DNA from: Whitmania pigra
Lineage: Eukaryota > Annelida > Clitellata > Hirudinida > Haemopidae
Reading direction: 5' to 3'
Length of the DNA: 64,000 bases
Assembly (NCBI GenBank): GCA_021613335.1
Contig: JAJTWR010000275.1
Location: forward strand, 671,001-735,000
Shown: positions 16,905 to 30,613 of the stretch, piece by piece
Layout: each line of letters opens with the position of its first letter
Position numbering within the stretch: the stretch's first letter is position 1
The notes under the pieces: generated by a model
The model's input: the letters and a program-made list of their open reading frames with translations, nothing else
Databases searched by the model: none
What the model was told of the DNA's origin: nothing
Program-made: the position numbers and the translations under genes

Positions 16905-17789
16905 ATGGGCGACAGGAGCGATCACCTGTTGAGAGAAATGCAAATGTTTGAGCATGAAGTCAACAACATGAATCGCGACGTGAATCCTTTCTGTCCTACT
17001 CCCGCGCAACCGGGGCAGTTTGTACAGCCGTTGCAACGCCCGGCTGCTCCGGTGCCAAGTGGATTTCGTAATGCGTCCGTTTTTCTTCCACCGCAGCTGA
17101 AGGTTCGACCAATGATTCCATTCCAAGCCATGGTGCCACCGAGACCAACTATGTTCTCGGGTCCTTCTGTCCCCATCCAATATCAGCCGAAGCCAGCCGG
17201 GCCGTTCGTTGGACCGAAGACACCGGTGGTTACCATTTCAGCCCCGAAAGTGAGTTACAATGTAAATCAACCGTCTCTGCCGGAGATTTTGCCGACGAAG
17301 ACGGAGGTTGTGCCTCCGCCGAAACCTGTTGAAAAGCAGTCCGTCCCGAAGGCCTCGTCTTCGAAAACCGCCGGAGGCATGCCGTCAAACGCGGACGAAA
17401 AGAAAAACAAACCGAAAAAATTTCTGCGGATGGCTGCCGGAACAGTCTGGGAGGATCCGAAATTGCTGGAATTCGACCCCAAGGATTTTAGAATATTTTG
17501 CGGGGACCTCGGCAACGACGTAACAGACGACATGCTCAACAAACTCTTTAGCCGCTACCCGTCATTCCAGAAGGCCAGAGTAGTCAGGGACAAAAAAACA
17601 AACAAAACTAAAGGCTATGGCTTCGCAAGTTTCAAGGATCCCGGAGATTTCATGAAGGCCATGCGCGAAGTGAACGGTAAATACGTCGGCTGTAGACCGA
17701 TCAAGTTGAAGAAGAGTTGCTGGCAGGATAGGAATATGGAAAATGTGAAGAAGAAGGAGAAAGATAAGAAGAAAATGGGATTCAGATGA
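16905..17789 (+). CDS. RBM42: RNA-binding protein 42 (RRM), single exon
   Basis: One uninterrupted frame of 294 codons from ATG 16905 to TGA 17789. The first half is Pro-rich, with many PPR and PKP clusters and an MFEHEVN segment near the start. It is followed by a Lys-rich stretch and the diagnostic RBM42 block: RMAAGTVWEDPKLLEFDPKD immediately before the RRM. The RRM spans about residues 195-273, with RNP2-like RIFCGDLG and RNP1-like KGYGFASF, then NGKYVGCRPIKLKKS and a basic tail KKKEKDKKKMGFR, as in the human protein. Human RBM42 (about 480 aa) binds hnRNP K and functions in splicing and RNA regulation; this copy has a shorter N-terminus. The lack of introns is unusual beside its intron-rich neighbours and may reflect intron loss or retroposition. 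AATAAA lies at 17868. It converges on MMADHC. Confidence 0.92.
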   Translation: MGDRSDHLLREMQMFEHEVNNMNRDVNPFCPTPAQPGQFVQPLQRPAAPVPSGFRNASVFLPPQLKVRPMIPFQAMVPPRPTMFSGPSVPIQYQPKPAGPFVGPKTPVVTISAPKVSYNVNQPSLPEILPTKTEVVPPPKPVEKQSVPKASSSKTAGGMPSNADEKKNKPKKFLRMAAGTVWEDPKLLEFDPKDFRIFCGDLGNDVTDDMLNKLFSRYPSFQKARVVRDKKTNKTKGYGFASFKDPGDFMKAMREVNGKYVGCRPIKLKKSCWQDRNMENVKKKEKDKKKMGFR

Positions 17790-17995
17790 TGTCTTTATTC
17801 GTATTCTCGAGATCTACATTACTTTTTTTATATAAGGAAGTATTTTTTGAAATCATGTTAATTATTCAATAAAGTTTTAAAACTCTAACAAACTTCTCAG
17901 ACAATTTGTTCGTATAACTCGAGAAATGCTTGCTCGAGTTTAACGCTTCGTTCTGTGGCTACTAACACAGCATCAGACCATGTCGTATTCATGTA

Positions 17996-18251
17996 TAGGT
18001 AATAAATAAGTTATCGATGAAGTCTAAAGAAATTGATTGAAATATTTTATTAACGATCATCAAATAACGTAACATACAATCTGATATTACAAACTTAAGA
18101 TCTTCAAACTACAAAAGTAACATGTTTAGGTAATAAAGAAGTTATCAATAAAGTCTAAAGAAATTGATTGAAATATTTTATTGAAAATCGTCAAATAATG
18201 TAACACGCAATCTGATATTGCAAACTCAAGATCTTCAAACTACAAAAGTAG
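17996..18251. repeat. Two-copy tandem duplication of about 130 bp between RBM42 and MMADHC
   Basis: The segment starting TAGGTAATAAATAAGTTATC at about 17996 recurs at about 18127 with scattered differences. Both copies contain AAGAAATTGATTGAAATATT and end in AGATCTTCAAACTACAAAAG. It lies within the likely 3' UTR or flank of MMADHC. Confidence 0.8.
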
Positions 18252-18349
18252 ATATACATCTGAGAGGCATGAGCAAAACATGTTGAAGGCAATTAAGTCA
18301 TTTTGATAAAGTCAAGATAACTCAAGATTAATCAGGACTGTCTTCTCTC

Positions 18350-21020
18350 TTAAATATCTTTAGTTCTGAAAAATTTGTTTAAACCTGAATCAAAATCATG
18401 TATGTCATGTACTCGAACCACAGCGGAACACACGCTCACGAAAATCACCTGTTCAGCCTTGAAGCTCTGGAGTTTGGTGATGACGGGATGGTCGATGGGT
18501 GCATTGGTGAACAACGACCCGACATAGACGTGGGCTCCCCAAAGATTATGCAGGATGACCTTGCAACAGCCCAGGTCTTGGATCTTGAATCCCAGCTTCC
18601 TGTAACGGTGGTCTGTTTCAAACAGAGTGGCAGGAGAATAACCACCGTGGTACTGCATGGGAGGAATTTTTAATTATTCGAGGCTTACTAATTATTAATA
18701 TTCATCGTTAGGCATTTATCGTTATTTAATTGTTTATTTGATTAAAGTCCGTTGCATGAATAAGATTATTTGGAAAGTCGTTAAGTAGCATTTTTAAATA
18801 ATTACTAGTGAGAATGTTAATAAATAAATGAAATAAATATTCATAACTGATATTGAGATTTCCCAATTTACAACTAATCTGTAAGAACTTTAAAATCATT
18901 CCAATATCTCCGCCCACATTCAATTTGCACATTAATTAATTCCACCAAAAAACTTACCAGTCTGCCTGATTCAGGTTCAACAAAGTCAGCCCAGTAGCCA
19001 GCCAGCTGAAGGGAACTGCATATTTCAGTGGCACTGCTGATGAACTGACAGGAATAAATTAGCATACATTAATGTGACGAGTTGATAAAGAATAAAGCCA
19101 TTGACAATGTACGGAGAAGTGAGGCGTGCACGGTTTTATTACGATTTTTGTTTTTAAAGGCTTGACATTGAACGTCGACAATAAGAGTTGGCGTCGACAT
19201 CACTTAAAATAAAAAAAAAGTTAATAAAAAAAAATAACAAAATAAAAAATAATAATAAAGATAATATTAAAAAGTTCAGAGTCTTCGCCAACCAACTCTT
19301 ATTTATCACCATCATGTACCCACTATAACTTCCGTCACCACCACCAGCCCACTGTATCACCATCATCATTATCATCACCACCAGCCCACTATATCACTAT
19401 CATCATCATCCTACTATATCATCATAATCATAATCACCTTCTCCAACAACTGTTCCCTCTCATCTTCGACATCTGGGCTCCACGAAGTCATGTCGTTGGC
19501 GGTCTTTTGACTGAGTGTGATGATGGACAGCTGTTCCTTTGAGATGTCCCTGTCCGCAAACAGGTCCTTGAAGTCTAAATAAGTAATTAACGTAATTGTT
19601 AATAAAAACACTTGTTTATTATTTATTATAAGTTACTTAAATAATTAAAATGGTTATTTGAATTTATCATTTATTTATCACAATCGTAATCATCACCCTT
19701 CTTGAGGAGGTCATCGCACTCGACAGCCAAGCACTCCAGGTTGTCCACGGCAGACGGAACAGGTTCGCGGACAGTGGCTTCCGAATTTTCTTTTGAGCTC
19801 ACCTGGGATGGTGATGTTAGATGATGATGATGATACCACCCATGCCAAAAGTATGATCATCAATGACAACATGACAATAATAATAGTACTACTACTAATA
19901 ATAATGATGATAGTGATGATGATGATCACGACGACGACGATGGTGACAATGATAATCACCTGGGTCTCGTCGAATTGTGCCAGGACAGAATAGTCGATTT
20001 CCTTTCCACTGAAATCTTTGCTGGTCTCATGCAGGAGGAGGTTGCTTACCAGATCCCTCGGGACAACTGGAAGGAAATGATCTTAGAGGCTCCAGTGGTT
20101 GCGGTGGTTAATTTCAAATTGTAGGTTAAACGTTTATGGCACATAACATATTATTAATAATATTATTATTACTAATATTGATAATGAGTGTTAACAAAGT
20201 TAATAATAACTAAATCTAAACTCTTATCAAAAACATTTGCACAAGAAATGGATAAACGATCTGTATGCTAAGACTATGAGAAATTTCTAAACATCTATTA
20301 GCTTACAACATTTTGCATAATATTTTGAGCATCGTTATTAACACCAATAATGTCGTTCAATGACAAAACTCCCCACCAGAGGAACGAGGCACATGGCAAT
20401 GGCAGGCAGACAAGCCCTGGAGGACAGATGGAACGTGGGATGCAGAGGCTGAGGCTCTTTCCACTCCCTCGATGAAGTTGAAATTCTTAAAGTGGCGAAC
20501 GGCCGATTGAAGGTTAGGCAGGTAGGCGATGATGCGCCTGGCAGCAAGAATCTGAACGACGAAATTAAATTATCCCAACATATCACGGTTAAATATGATC
20601 ATGAAACAAAAAGCATGCGGAATAAATTATAGCATGAAACTGAATCAAATTTTGAGGCTAATATCTTGCAGCTGAATTCTGAAGCACATGCATTTTTAAA
20701 ATGTTAGTGATCTGATGTAAAACCAACTGAGCCATATCATTAATAACAATAAAATTAAATAAACAACTCTCAAAATAACAGAAAGTTGTTTAAAAAAAAA
20801 TCTTGTTCAATGCAAGCATCAAGACTTTGGAAACAACCTCAGGTTTGATTGGAATTTTATCTCTTGGCATTCTATGTGAATTTTCCATTTCAAAGAGTCA
20901 TTGAAATTAAAAACTGTTAATTTATCAAACAATCAAGTCTAGATTTCAGCATTAATGCATGCATGCATTTGTAAATACATTAATTGGTCGCGCGGGTAAA
21001 ACTCTCACCCTAGCAGCCAT
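18350..21020 (-). CDS. MMADHC: MMADHC, cobalamin trafficking protein (cblD)
   Basis: Seven exons on the minus strand join in phase: 21009-21020, 20377-20551, 19960-20066, 19697-19802, 19438-19574, 18958-19044 and 18350-18652, giving about 308 residues (human 296). The first coding exon is only four codons (MAAR). With exon 2 it forms a basic amphipathic N-terminus ([15 protein letters not shown]) typical of mitochondrial import. The C-terminal half closely follows the human protein: [51 protein letters not shown] and [18 protein letters not shown]. In vertebrates MMADHC works with MMACHC to partition B12 between cytosolic methionine synthase and mitochondrial methylmalonyl-CoA mutase. Here the C-terminus runs about 30 residues past the human end. 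The tiny first exon and the exon 2 donor at 20376 are the least certain parts. Confidence 0.9.
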
Positions 21021-22413
21021 AGATATTCGTTTCTGTAAAATCGATCACAGTAGTACTGAAATTTAGTTTAAAATTGAAATGTAACAGATAGCCTCGACCA
21101 TTCTGGCATATAACATTTAACTTCTGCGAACCATTCATGCAGCAATCGGTAAAAGAGCAATTAATTCGCTACGATCTTCAAAATGCGTTTAAAAATATTC
21201 GTTCTAAATGATCAGCTTAACATCTACAATTGTCCACCTTCTTTTGTCTTGTTAAAAGGGCACCAGGTTTGAAGCGTACTCTCGTAAACAATATCGAAAA
21301 TGCCTGACCTCACAAATTCGACCTAAGCAGTCTTAAGGTCAAAGTCTAAGTTCAAAGAATTGAACTCAAGGTTATTGAATATATTTCTGCAGCTATGGTT
21401 TAAGTATTAATGTGCAAAATGAATAACATATGTTAATTTCAATATTATGCAAAAACAATTATCGTCTGTTTTGACCAGCTGTTCCTAATGTTCCAATAAA
21501 CCAACGACACGATCTAACATAACTTAACAAATATTTGCAGTGGTTAAGAAGACCTGGATCTGTGTTATAATCACTTTCTTTAAATCTAATAACAAAATTT
21601 AATTGTGCATATCTTAAATTTATCTACCGTATCCGTATATATAGATTCCTAAACTAGTTTATTCCACAAGGAAACCGTCCTTGCACTGAAGAATATAACC
21701 GTGCAAATAACTCAACAATAAGAATTAAACACAATCATTCGATCCATAAAATTTAATTTTATTCGTTAAATTGTTAACTGTTAATTGTGATTCTCAGTTA
21801 TTAAAAATTTCTAATTATTAACAAATCCAAATTCTCAAATGATTTTTTTTATCCAGATTATCTGTAATATGACAAGAGTAACAGGTCAAGATAGTGAACT
21901 CGAATTATCTGCTAAACGTCCGGAATTATAAGAATAGATGCGCATCACTTGACATGGTGCAAGTTGTTCACAAATCACAAGTCATGACTTTGATCCATCT
22001 CAACACGTGGAAGAATAGTTCCATTAAATAATTGGTAATTACAATTATCAATGATCCAAACTCGTAATTTTTCTTGTAATAACATGCAACAGAATCACAT
22101 CGGATCTACGGAGGCATCAAAATCGTACGGAGGCTACCACCAACAACAACAACAACGATGATCACCAAAAGACGATATCGAACTCAGACGGAATTCCGCA
22201 CAAGAAAACTATTATTTTTTATTCTCAACGACAAAATCACCACGTAGAACTCCCACAAGAGTTTTTTGAATTCAGAGATGAGAAATACAAAAACAATACG
22301 TTAGTCTATGCGTACGTTACAGATTTTCCGAATGAATGAAAAAAAAAAACGACGACAAGAAATTCAAAGTCCGACCATCCAAGCTGGATGCATCCCCTCC
22401 GTCTTGGCTGCAG
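21021..22413. other. Intergenic region between MMADHC and DNAJC7
   Basis: AT-rich sequence without a supported exon. It should contain the MMADHC promoter and 5' UTR on the left side and the DNAJC7 3' UTR on the right; a reverse-strand AATAAA sits about 200 bp past the DNAJC7 stop. Confidence 0.6.
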
Positions 22414-23217
22414 TTACATGCCACCGAAACTGAATGAGAATCCCGGGAATCCCCCAGAAGAGAAGCCTCCCTGGTGGAAACCGCCGGAATGGAATCCTCC
22501 CTTCTGCCCTCCCCCGAAGAAACTCTGGAATATGATGTTCGGGTCGATGTTTCCGTCGAAACCGCTGGCTCCTCCGTTTTGAATCTCCTCGAGATCGTGC
22601 CCGCTGTCGTACAGGGGCCTCTTCTTAGGGTCCGAGAGGACGGAGTAAGCCTCCCCGACCTCCTTGAATTTTTTCTCCTCGGCTTTCTTGACCTCCTCCG
22701 TGGCACTGGAGTGACGATCTGTAAAAATACGATGATGATGATATCCTAACATGCAAGATAAGTACAACTTAACGGAACATGTCACGTGGTCACATTCCAT
22801 CGACCAATGAGATCCAAATCCCAAACGGCTCGACCAATGGCATCCAGAAGATCCAGAGGTCAGTTGACAAACATTTACAAATAGGTCGGCAAACGAACCT
22901 GGATGATGTAGGAGGGCGTGCTTCCTGTACGCCTTTTTGATTTCATCGTCAGTGGCATTTTTGTTGACAGAGAGGATCTTGTAGTAATCCTTCCTCTTGC
23001 TCTTCTTCAGTCTCATTTTGGCCTTTTCGTAAGCTGTCTTGATCTCTGCAGACAAAAAAAAAACAATTAAAATTTATTAAACACAATCACAAACCCACTA
23101 AATACTATTGCGCAATGAACTAGCATCAATTAAAACTTAGTAAACTAGTGGTAACAAATTCTTTTAAATTGGTTAGCGAAGATACAAGGCGCCTCTGACG
23201 TACATGACGCTTAACAA

Positions 23218-23250
<33 letters not shown>

Positions 23251-26200
23251 ATGAAATAATAACGATGGATTAAAAATATCTTAAACTTCAAAACATTCAC
23301 CGACCTCTGCTCTTATCGAACTTCAGGATGGTCTCGTACTCCTTCACAGCTTCCTCGAACTTCTCCAACTCAGTGTAGCTGCAAGGAACATTGTTGAAGG
23401 TAAACATTGAAAATAATAATAATAAGAATAATAATAATACGTGAATAAAAGTAAACTTTGAAAGCCCTAGATTACTGCATTTGCTTAGTGGCCGAGACTA
23501 GCCGTCCACACAGCGCAACATTCACATTAAAAAAAATCGAAGAACAGCCCGAACCACGAAGTTGCAATTATAACTTGGGTTAACCCAATTATAACTTAAT
23601 CCAATTATAACTTAATCCAATGATTCAGAAAGCCCTTGTTTCAAAAAAGTTAAAAAAAAGCGTTCGTAATATTTTTTAAGCGTCCAACAACAATTCGTCC
23701 CTGAACTCACCAGTGTGCTCTCTTGATGTAAGCTTTCGTGTAGCCCTTGTCAAGCTGGATGGCACTGGTACAGTGGTTTATGGCTTCATCATACTTCTTC
23801 ATCTGTAGAGTTGTTAATATTAATTAAATTAGTTATCATAATTTATGAACATCAAATGAATTATGTCACGGTAAATCAGCAATGGGTCATCCTCGACAAT
23901 GGCCATCAACTCTCGTCAAACTAAGGTCGTTGAGTTTAATTTACGAAATCAACAATTCGCACGCACGAATGACGCAAGCTTCGACTCGACTCATCGTCTG
24001 TCACAACAGATACGCTCCAGTAAACGAGATCATCGCCAACCAGAAACAAATTGTCTGACCTGAATGTAAACAGTGGCGAGGTTGTAGTTGAGCTTTGAGT
24101 TCGAAGCAACGTTCAGTGGATCGACAGTCAGGGCATCCTTGTAGAGAGCTTCCGCCTCAGAGTACCTGCCCTTGGAGTAGGCCGCGTTGCCTTCGTCTTT
24201 TCTCGTCTTCAGATTCTTAGCTTTCTAAAAATCAAGAGAAATTAATTAATGACAGCTCACGTTTATATACTCAACAGGGCGAGCATTTAAGCGATTTCTT
24301 TAAAATAATTGCATTAAGTTTGGAGTTGGACTGCAATAACTTCACAATCTATTCTGATAACTTATCAGAATAAATAAGTGATAAGGTAAATATACATGTT
24401 AGTTCATGGTAAAATTGGTAAAAGCCATTGATTGGCTGGCGTGTAAAAAATTGCACGAGAGCACGTAGTTCTTCGACAATAATCATCAATTAATGCACAC
24501 GATGAAGCCCGAATAACAGTAGATGATGTTCGCTGATATCATTGAGCATTGTCAATTATTATTATTATTATAATTATTATTCCTATTATCATCATAAACA
24601 AAAGACCCCCTAAAATGAAGATGACAGCCTCTCAAGTGCTTAGATATCTCACAGTGATTCATTACACGAATGTCATCAAAGGCCAAATTATAACCCAATC
24701 AAATAATAATAATAACAACAACAATAACAATAATAATCGCATGGTTGCAGGCAGACGCTTAGATCATCCATGCCAATGCCATTGTCTGGTTCTCTAAAGA
24801 CACCATCATCACTATCATCATCAACAACCATCATTATCAACAACTATCATCATTATCAATAACTATCATCATCATCAATAACTATCATCATCATCAACAA
24901 CTATCATCATTATCAACAACTATCATCATTATCAACAACTATCATCATCATCAACAACTATCATCATCATCAATAACTATCATCATCATCAACAACTATC
25001 ATCATCATCAACAACCATCATCATCAACAACCATCATTATCAACAACTATCATCATCATCAACAACTATCATCATCAACAACTATCATCATCAACAACTA
25101 TCATCATCAACAACTATCATTATCAACCAACCCTGTAGGCATCCCTGGCCTTGCCATGGTCCGGTGCAATCCTCAGGACCTGCTGAAAGTGTTGGAAAGC
25201 CTTGTCGTAAACGTCCGTGTAGTAGAGGCACAGACCACGAACGTAGATGGCATCGGCACACAGTCCGTCCACTCTCAGAACGTCGCTGTTGGATAAGAAT
25301 TATTAATATTACTAATTAAAATTGATAATAATTACCCATCAGTACTATTTATACATTATTATTATTATTATTATTATTGAGTTATATAAAAGCAACGTAG
25401 GAGATTTTCCTCTACATCCCAACAAATCGAGCAGCATTTACAACCCTAGCAATCACCTGCACCAACACCCGATTCAACCCCAACTATTTGAACTTAGTAA
25501 ACAAAGGTCGTCCAATCACAAACCTGGCCAGGTTTTGGGCCTCGTCGTATCTCTTGAGCAATGTGAGGCACTCTGCCTTGAGGATCTTGAACTTGGAGCA
25601 GTGAGGGCAGATGTCAATGCACCTTTCCATGTTGTAGATGACCTGGAGATGTCGGAAAGAGAGAGGATGTCAATGGCATTCGTTGATGTGACAAGAACGA
25701 TGTCATGATGATGAACAAAAGTAATAATATTTCTAATAATAATAATTATTGTACAAGTCGGCGCCGGATGAACTTTTTCCGAAAACTAATGCGACACAAA
25801 CCAAAAAAAAAAAGAAAACGAGATGTAAAGGCGATGCAACGTTGTTGACGTATTTCAGCATCGTGACTTAAGTCATTCCACGAGTCGAGGTACCGAAGAC
25901 AAACGAAAGAACAACTCACCGTTCTGAAGTCATCCTTCTGATAGCTGAGGTCAGACTTCAAGAGCAGACCCTGAACGTACTTTGCCTGTTTGTGCTGTCG
26001 AGTTTAGAACAAATTAGTGTCACGGTGAGACATCATGAATGGAGTCACTTAATCGACAAAGTTAATACATAACGAATTGATTATTAGTCAGTTAATGACT
26101 AAAAATAAGGCTAATGTAACAACATATCAATAACTCTTAAACTATCATCATCATCATCATCATCATACCTCTGCAAGGGCAGTGGCATTTCCAGGTTCTT

Positions 26201-27595
26201 TTTCCAAAACCTTCTCGTACAGGTGAACGGCCGCCGCAACTTCTCCGAGCGCCAACTGGCATTTTGCCTCCCTCAGGTAACCCTGGAAAATGAAACTTGC
26301 CATGTTAGTTTTATTCGTACTATCGTTTTATCGACCAATCGTCATTCTTCGTCGATCGAAAGCGACCGCGCAGTGGCCAATCAACAGTTAGGTCACAATT
26401 AATACATAAATTGATCAACCAATCACAAAACAACCTTTGTGAAAGTTGGGTCGAGCTGTGTAGACTTCCTTGCATCCTCGAGGGCCTTTGAGAACTGGGT
26501 CAGCATGACGTAAGCGGCTGCTCTGTTTCCGAAGTAGGAGGCGACCTGGAATGTGTCTGAGGAAGAAATAAACAATCTTTTATTAATATTCATATTCAAA
26601 TATGTTAATGTCATCTTGTAATAATTTATTTCTAAAAACATTTGTGATGAGCAAAGGATCATCGTTCATTGATTCTTCAGAAACTATAAATATGCTGACG
26701 GGTGGAATATTTCGAACGAAAGCAAACGCAGTCTGTATTGTCTGTTGGGGTTATTGCTGTTGCTAAGCTGTTTGTAACATTGCTTGTGATCGTTACTGTT
26801 TTATTGTGAATATCTTTCACTTATTTTGACATCACTAATGTTGTTATCGGCCAATAATTTTCACCATGACATCGTCTTAGCTTATTGCTAACGATTCATC
26901 ATATTTTAGATCTTAATTTCCAAGCGGTTTTTATGAACAAAAATTCACTAACCAATGGCTTGAGTATAATACTCAATGGCTTTCGAGTAGTCCTTTTTGG
27001 CATATTCTGCATTACCAAGGTTCTTCAGTTCTTCAGCCACACTGAAATTTATAAGATGGATGGAATTATTAACAGACTGATGATAAAATGTTGTGATTGT
27101 GAGTGTAACTCTAGATTACAACTCATGATGATGAACATTGTTTAATAGTCTCAAGCACAGCAGAGTTAAAATCATATTTGTAAAGCATGGATCAAAATTG
27201 GTCAATAATTTCCAGAATATAAAGTTTAGCCTCCTGATATCATAACCAATGACACCAATGACTCAATACATTCAAGACCGGTCTAGTTAAAAGTTTTGTA
27301 TTCTGACATTATGTAATCACCATTATTAACACGTTTCGTTACTAATAATAAACGACAAATTGACGAGAATCTAAATTAAACGCCTTTACATATGAAATGT
27401 CGATTTTTTAGAAAAATAATGTAAAACGATGTTAATTTGGATCAAATTAAAAAAAAAAAAAATTTCGACTCACACTTCGGGTGAGGGTGTAGCCACAGGA
27501 GTAGCCTTTTCCCCATTCTTTTGATCGGTAACTTGTGGCTGATCCTCATCACACTCGAATTCCATGCTATCAACTGGCGATTCTTCGTTTGGCAT
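22414..27595 (-). CDS. DNAJC7: DNAJC7 (TPR2), TPR plus J-domain co-chaperone
   Basis: Twelve exons join in phase: 27474-27595, 26953-27041, 26435-26556, 26169-26282, 25920-25985, 25524-25642, 25132-25285, 24060-24224, 23711-23802, 23305-23378, 22899-23045 and 22414-22718, giving about 522 residues (human 494). After an acidic N-terminus come successive TPR helices, for example [80 protein letters not shown] and [20 protein letters not shown]. The J domain starts at KDYYKIL (about 392) and keeps the HPD tripeptide (420-422) that stimulates Hsp70 ATPase; the HPD is split by an intron after HP. The tail is Gly/Phe-rich with GGF repeats and ends SFSFGGM, longer than in vertebrates. The protein links Hsp70 and Hsp90 client handling in the cytosol. 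Confidence 0.95.
24800..25125. repeat. Minisatellite of CAACAACTATCATCATCAT units in a DNAJC7 intron
   Basis: Units of about 15-21 bp (CAACAACTATCATCAT with a variable number of CAT/TAT triplets) run for about 320 bp, ending just left of the acceptor side of the neighbouring exon at 25132. Confidence 0.85.
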
Positions 27596-29162
27596 TTTGA
27601 AAGTTACTATATCGTACGAAACTAAAAGCGAACGAGAGCACTCTACGGCCTACACAACAATAGCAAAGCTACACAGTCTACTAGCGATTATATTGCTTCT
27701 CTAAACTCTGAATACGTCTGTACAGAGCTATTTTAAAATTAAAATTATATTACATTATTTTTTTTTAAATTATCAAGATGTGTATTTTTTAACTCAAAAT
27801 TTATTTAGATTTTGAATCGCGTATCAGCAAGATTTTAAGAAAATTAATTACGCAGAGTGAAACCAAGATATTGCCATGGTCACGAAAGAAAATTAATTTC
27901 TTCGCGTTTTATAAGAACACTAAAACGTGAGGGCTGCATCATCAAAGCCACAAACCCCTCATAAAAGACACTAACTAATTCCAGTTCAACGGGTAGGGAG
28001 ATCTAGGTCTCTGATTTTACCTCAAGCTAACTAAATTAGGCTGAGACCACCTCTCATCGTCAAATGATTAACCCGACTGTACCTAAATTACTGAATTGCT
28101 TGTTCTTCATTGGTGGCGAGCTTAATGCAGACAACATCATTTAACCTACATACTATCAAATTAATAAATAACTTAACAACAATAACACGATACTCAATCC
28201 CTAGTGACTATTCATCGTTACTTTAGACACTAGATGGAAATAACTTTAAAATTTACTCAAGGTGCCCACAAGCACCCTTCAAGAAATAGAGTTTCTGTTT
28301 CGAGCATTACATCAACAAATTGGACAAGACCAAACATTTTCAAATAAGATCAAAAGCCGTCCAAGTTTATTTCAATCCTCATCCTCTTACAACAAAGGAA
28401 ACATCTTCAGCATATTGCTCGTACCAAAAACTCAAAATTAAGCGCAGATTAAAACGACCAACTGTCGCGATTAAAACACTCACTGGTAAGTGTTAAGTTA
28501 AATATAAAAATTATCAAATAGCTAACTAAATCACATCCATTCTGTAAAAAAGGAGAGAGGCACGCAAACAGAAGAGACATAAGATTAGGAACTCTTAAGA
28601 GAACGTCACTCTAGTGGTAGAAGAGATGATAAATAGGATAAATAGAGACGACCTCTCGATTGAGAACAAATTAAAAGTAAATATTAACAAAGAAATTTTT
28701 GACAATAATTGCTGCTACAGACAAATGCTACAGACAAACAATAAAGATTACATGGAGACATCATGGAAGTGCAATGGTAAAATTCTCACATTATTTTTCT
28801 CAGCACAAAAGAAATGCTTCATGAAAAACTTTAACTTCTAACTTGGCCGTAGAGTATCTACAGGGGCAAGGAAGACAATTATGCAAACTGACCACACACG
28901 ATGTCGGACCTTTCCGACCGCTTCGTCTTGCAAGAAATTTGGCCGGAGAGTAACATTGCATGAAACGTTGAGAACTAAGCATAAGAAAATCAGCATAAAC
29001 TACGACAAACTAGTATATAAAAAAAAAACCGAACCTATCAGAATGCTCAAGTCAAATTTCGAAACAACTAAACAAAGAATCGACGGCGACCTTCCCAAAA
29101 ATAACGTCGATCTGGCGCATGCATACGATTGGTTCTTCAAGGTTGTTGTCGGTCAGGACATC
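27596..29162. other. Intergenic region between DNAJC7 and ZDHHC genes
   Basis: No supported gene; both neighbours are on the minus strand, so this should hold the DNAJC7 promoter and the 3' UTR of the palmitoyltransferase. The scattered short frames near 28614-29189 lack splice sites and conserved motifs. Confidence 0.55.
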
Positions 29163-30579
29163 TCAGCTCATGAAGTTGGAATAAACTGAAAAATGCAAAA
29201 AAAAACGACAACATCAAGTTCAGATTGACAACAAAGCGAAAACATTACGACACTAAAAAAATTTAAATCGCGGGGTGGAGGAAGTTCGATGAAGACTATT
29301 TCACTTATTTATTCGACTAATGTATGTTTATCACAACTAAGACGTCTGGGACTATTCCGAGAACACGAACCTGGATAGCTGTTGATATCTCCATTGGTCG
29401 GGTGATTGCGATGGTTACTGTTTCCTTCCCTCAGGAGCAGATTGGTGTCTCTGTCGATATCCAGGCCGACCGTTTCTTTTCCGTTCGGGAGGTCGGAGCT
29501 CGCGTACATGTCGATGACCGTCGATTCCAATCCCGTCATGTCCCTGAAAGGATTTGTTACATTTCGAATGCAATCGCGACGAAACCGCTTGACAGATAAT
29601 CTTTCAATCAATAAGACATAGATGCTAACGTCTGGGTGCCGCTGAGGTTGAGAACAGAGTCCATGGTGTTGTAGTTGCTGGGTAGCGGGATGAAACGGGT
29701 CGGGTACTTCAGTCCGTTGCCGAAACTAAAAGCAAATCACCGTCTGTCATTCTCGTCATCTCGAGACAGCCTTTCCAATCCCATCGGAATGTCCGTGGCG
29801 AGAAAACATCTGAACGAGAGTAAAACCCACCTCGAGAATATCGGCAGGAACCAGAGTTTCGGGTCGTCGCCGAACACCTCGATGAAGTTCGACCGGAATC
29901 CGAGGTTGAACGCGTGACAGTCCTGCACGCCGTTGGTGAACATGGGAACTTGGAATGATTCTGCAGAAGAACGACATCGTCAGATTATTGCTGCAAACTT
30001 CATCTGCATGTGGCACACACAAACAGATTAAACTATTAATTTATTCGTTGACTTGGCCTTTTAGAGTGCCTGCACATTGCTATGGAATAATTTCACTCAA
30101 AAAATGGGTTAAACAAATTGAAATTAAATTAACAATTGAGCAATTGAGACGATAAAACTACATCAAAGATTTAACGACTACAAAAAAATCCTCGACTTAA
30201 AACCGAGGGCACGTATCCAAACTACCGATCGTTGTCCTGTTGAGAGCGACGAGGTAGCAGTGGTAGCTGAGCAGAGCCACCAGAGATATGAAGAACATGA
30301 CGCTGGCAAAGAAGAGGAAAACAATGTGCAGGTTGTTCAGGTTGCCAGAGCCGGCGGATACGGAGATGCCCTGTTTGGGAAAGCAATAAAGAAGGGACCT
30401 AAGAAATTTTGGTCTTTTGAAATTTATATTTATATTTATATTTAAAGAATGATTAGAATTTATTTCAATTATTATTTTCAATTGATTAGATAATCGTAAC
30501 TGGTATAATGTTATTATATCTACAAGTAGAATATCTAACAGTAATAATAATAATAATGATGATGATAATAATAATAATA

Positions 30580-30613
<34 letters not shown>

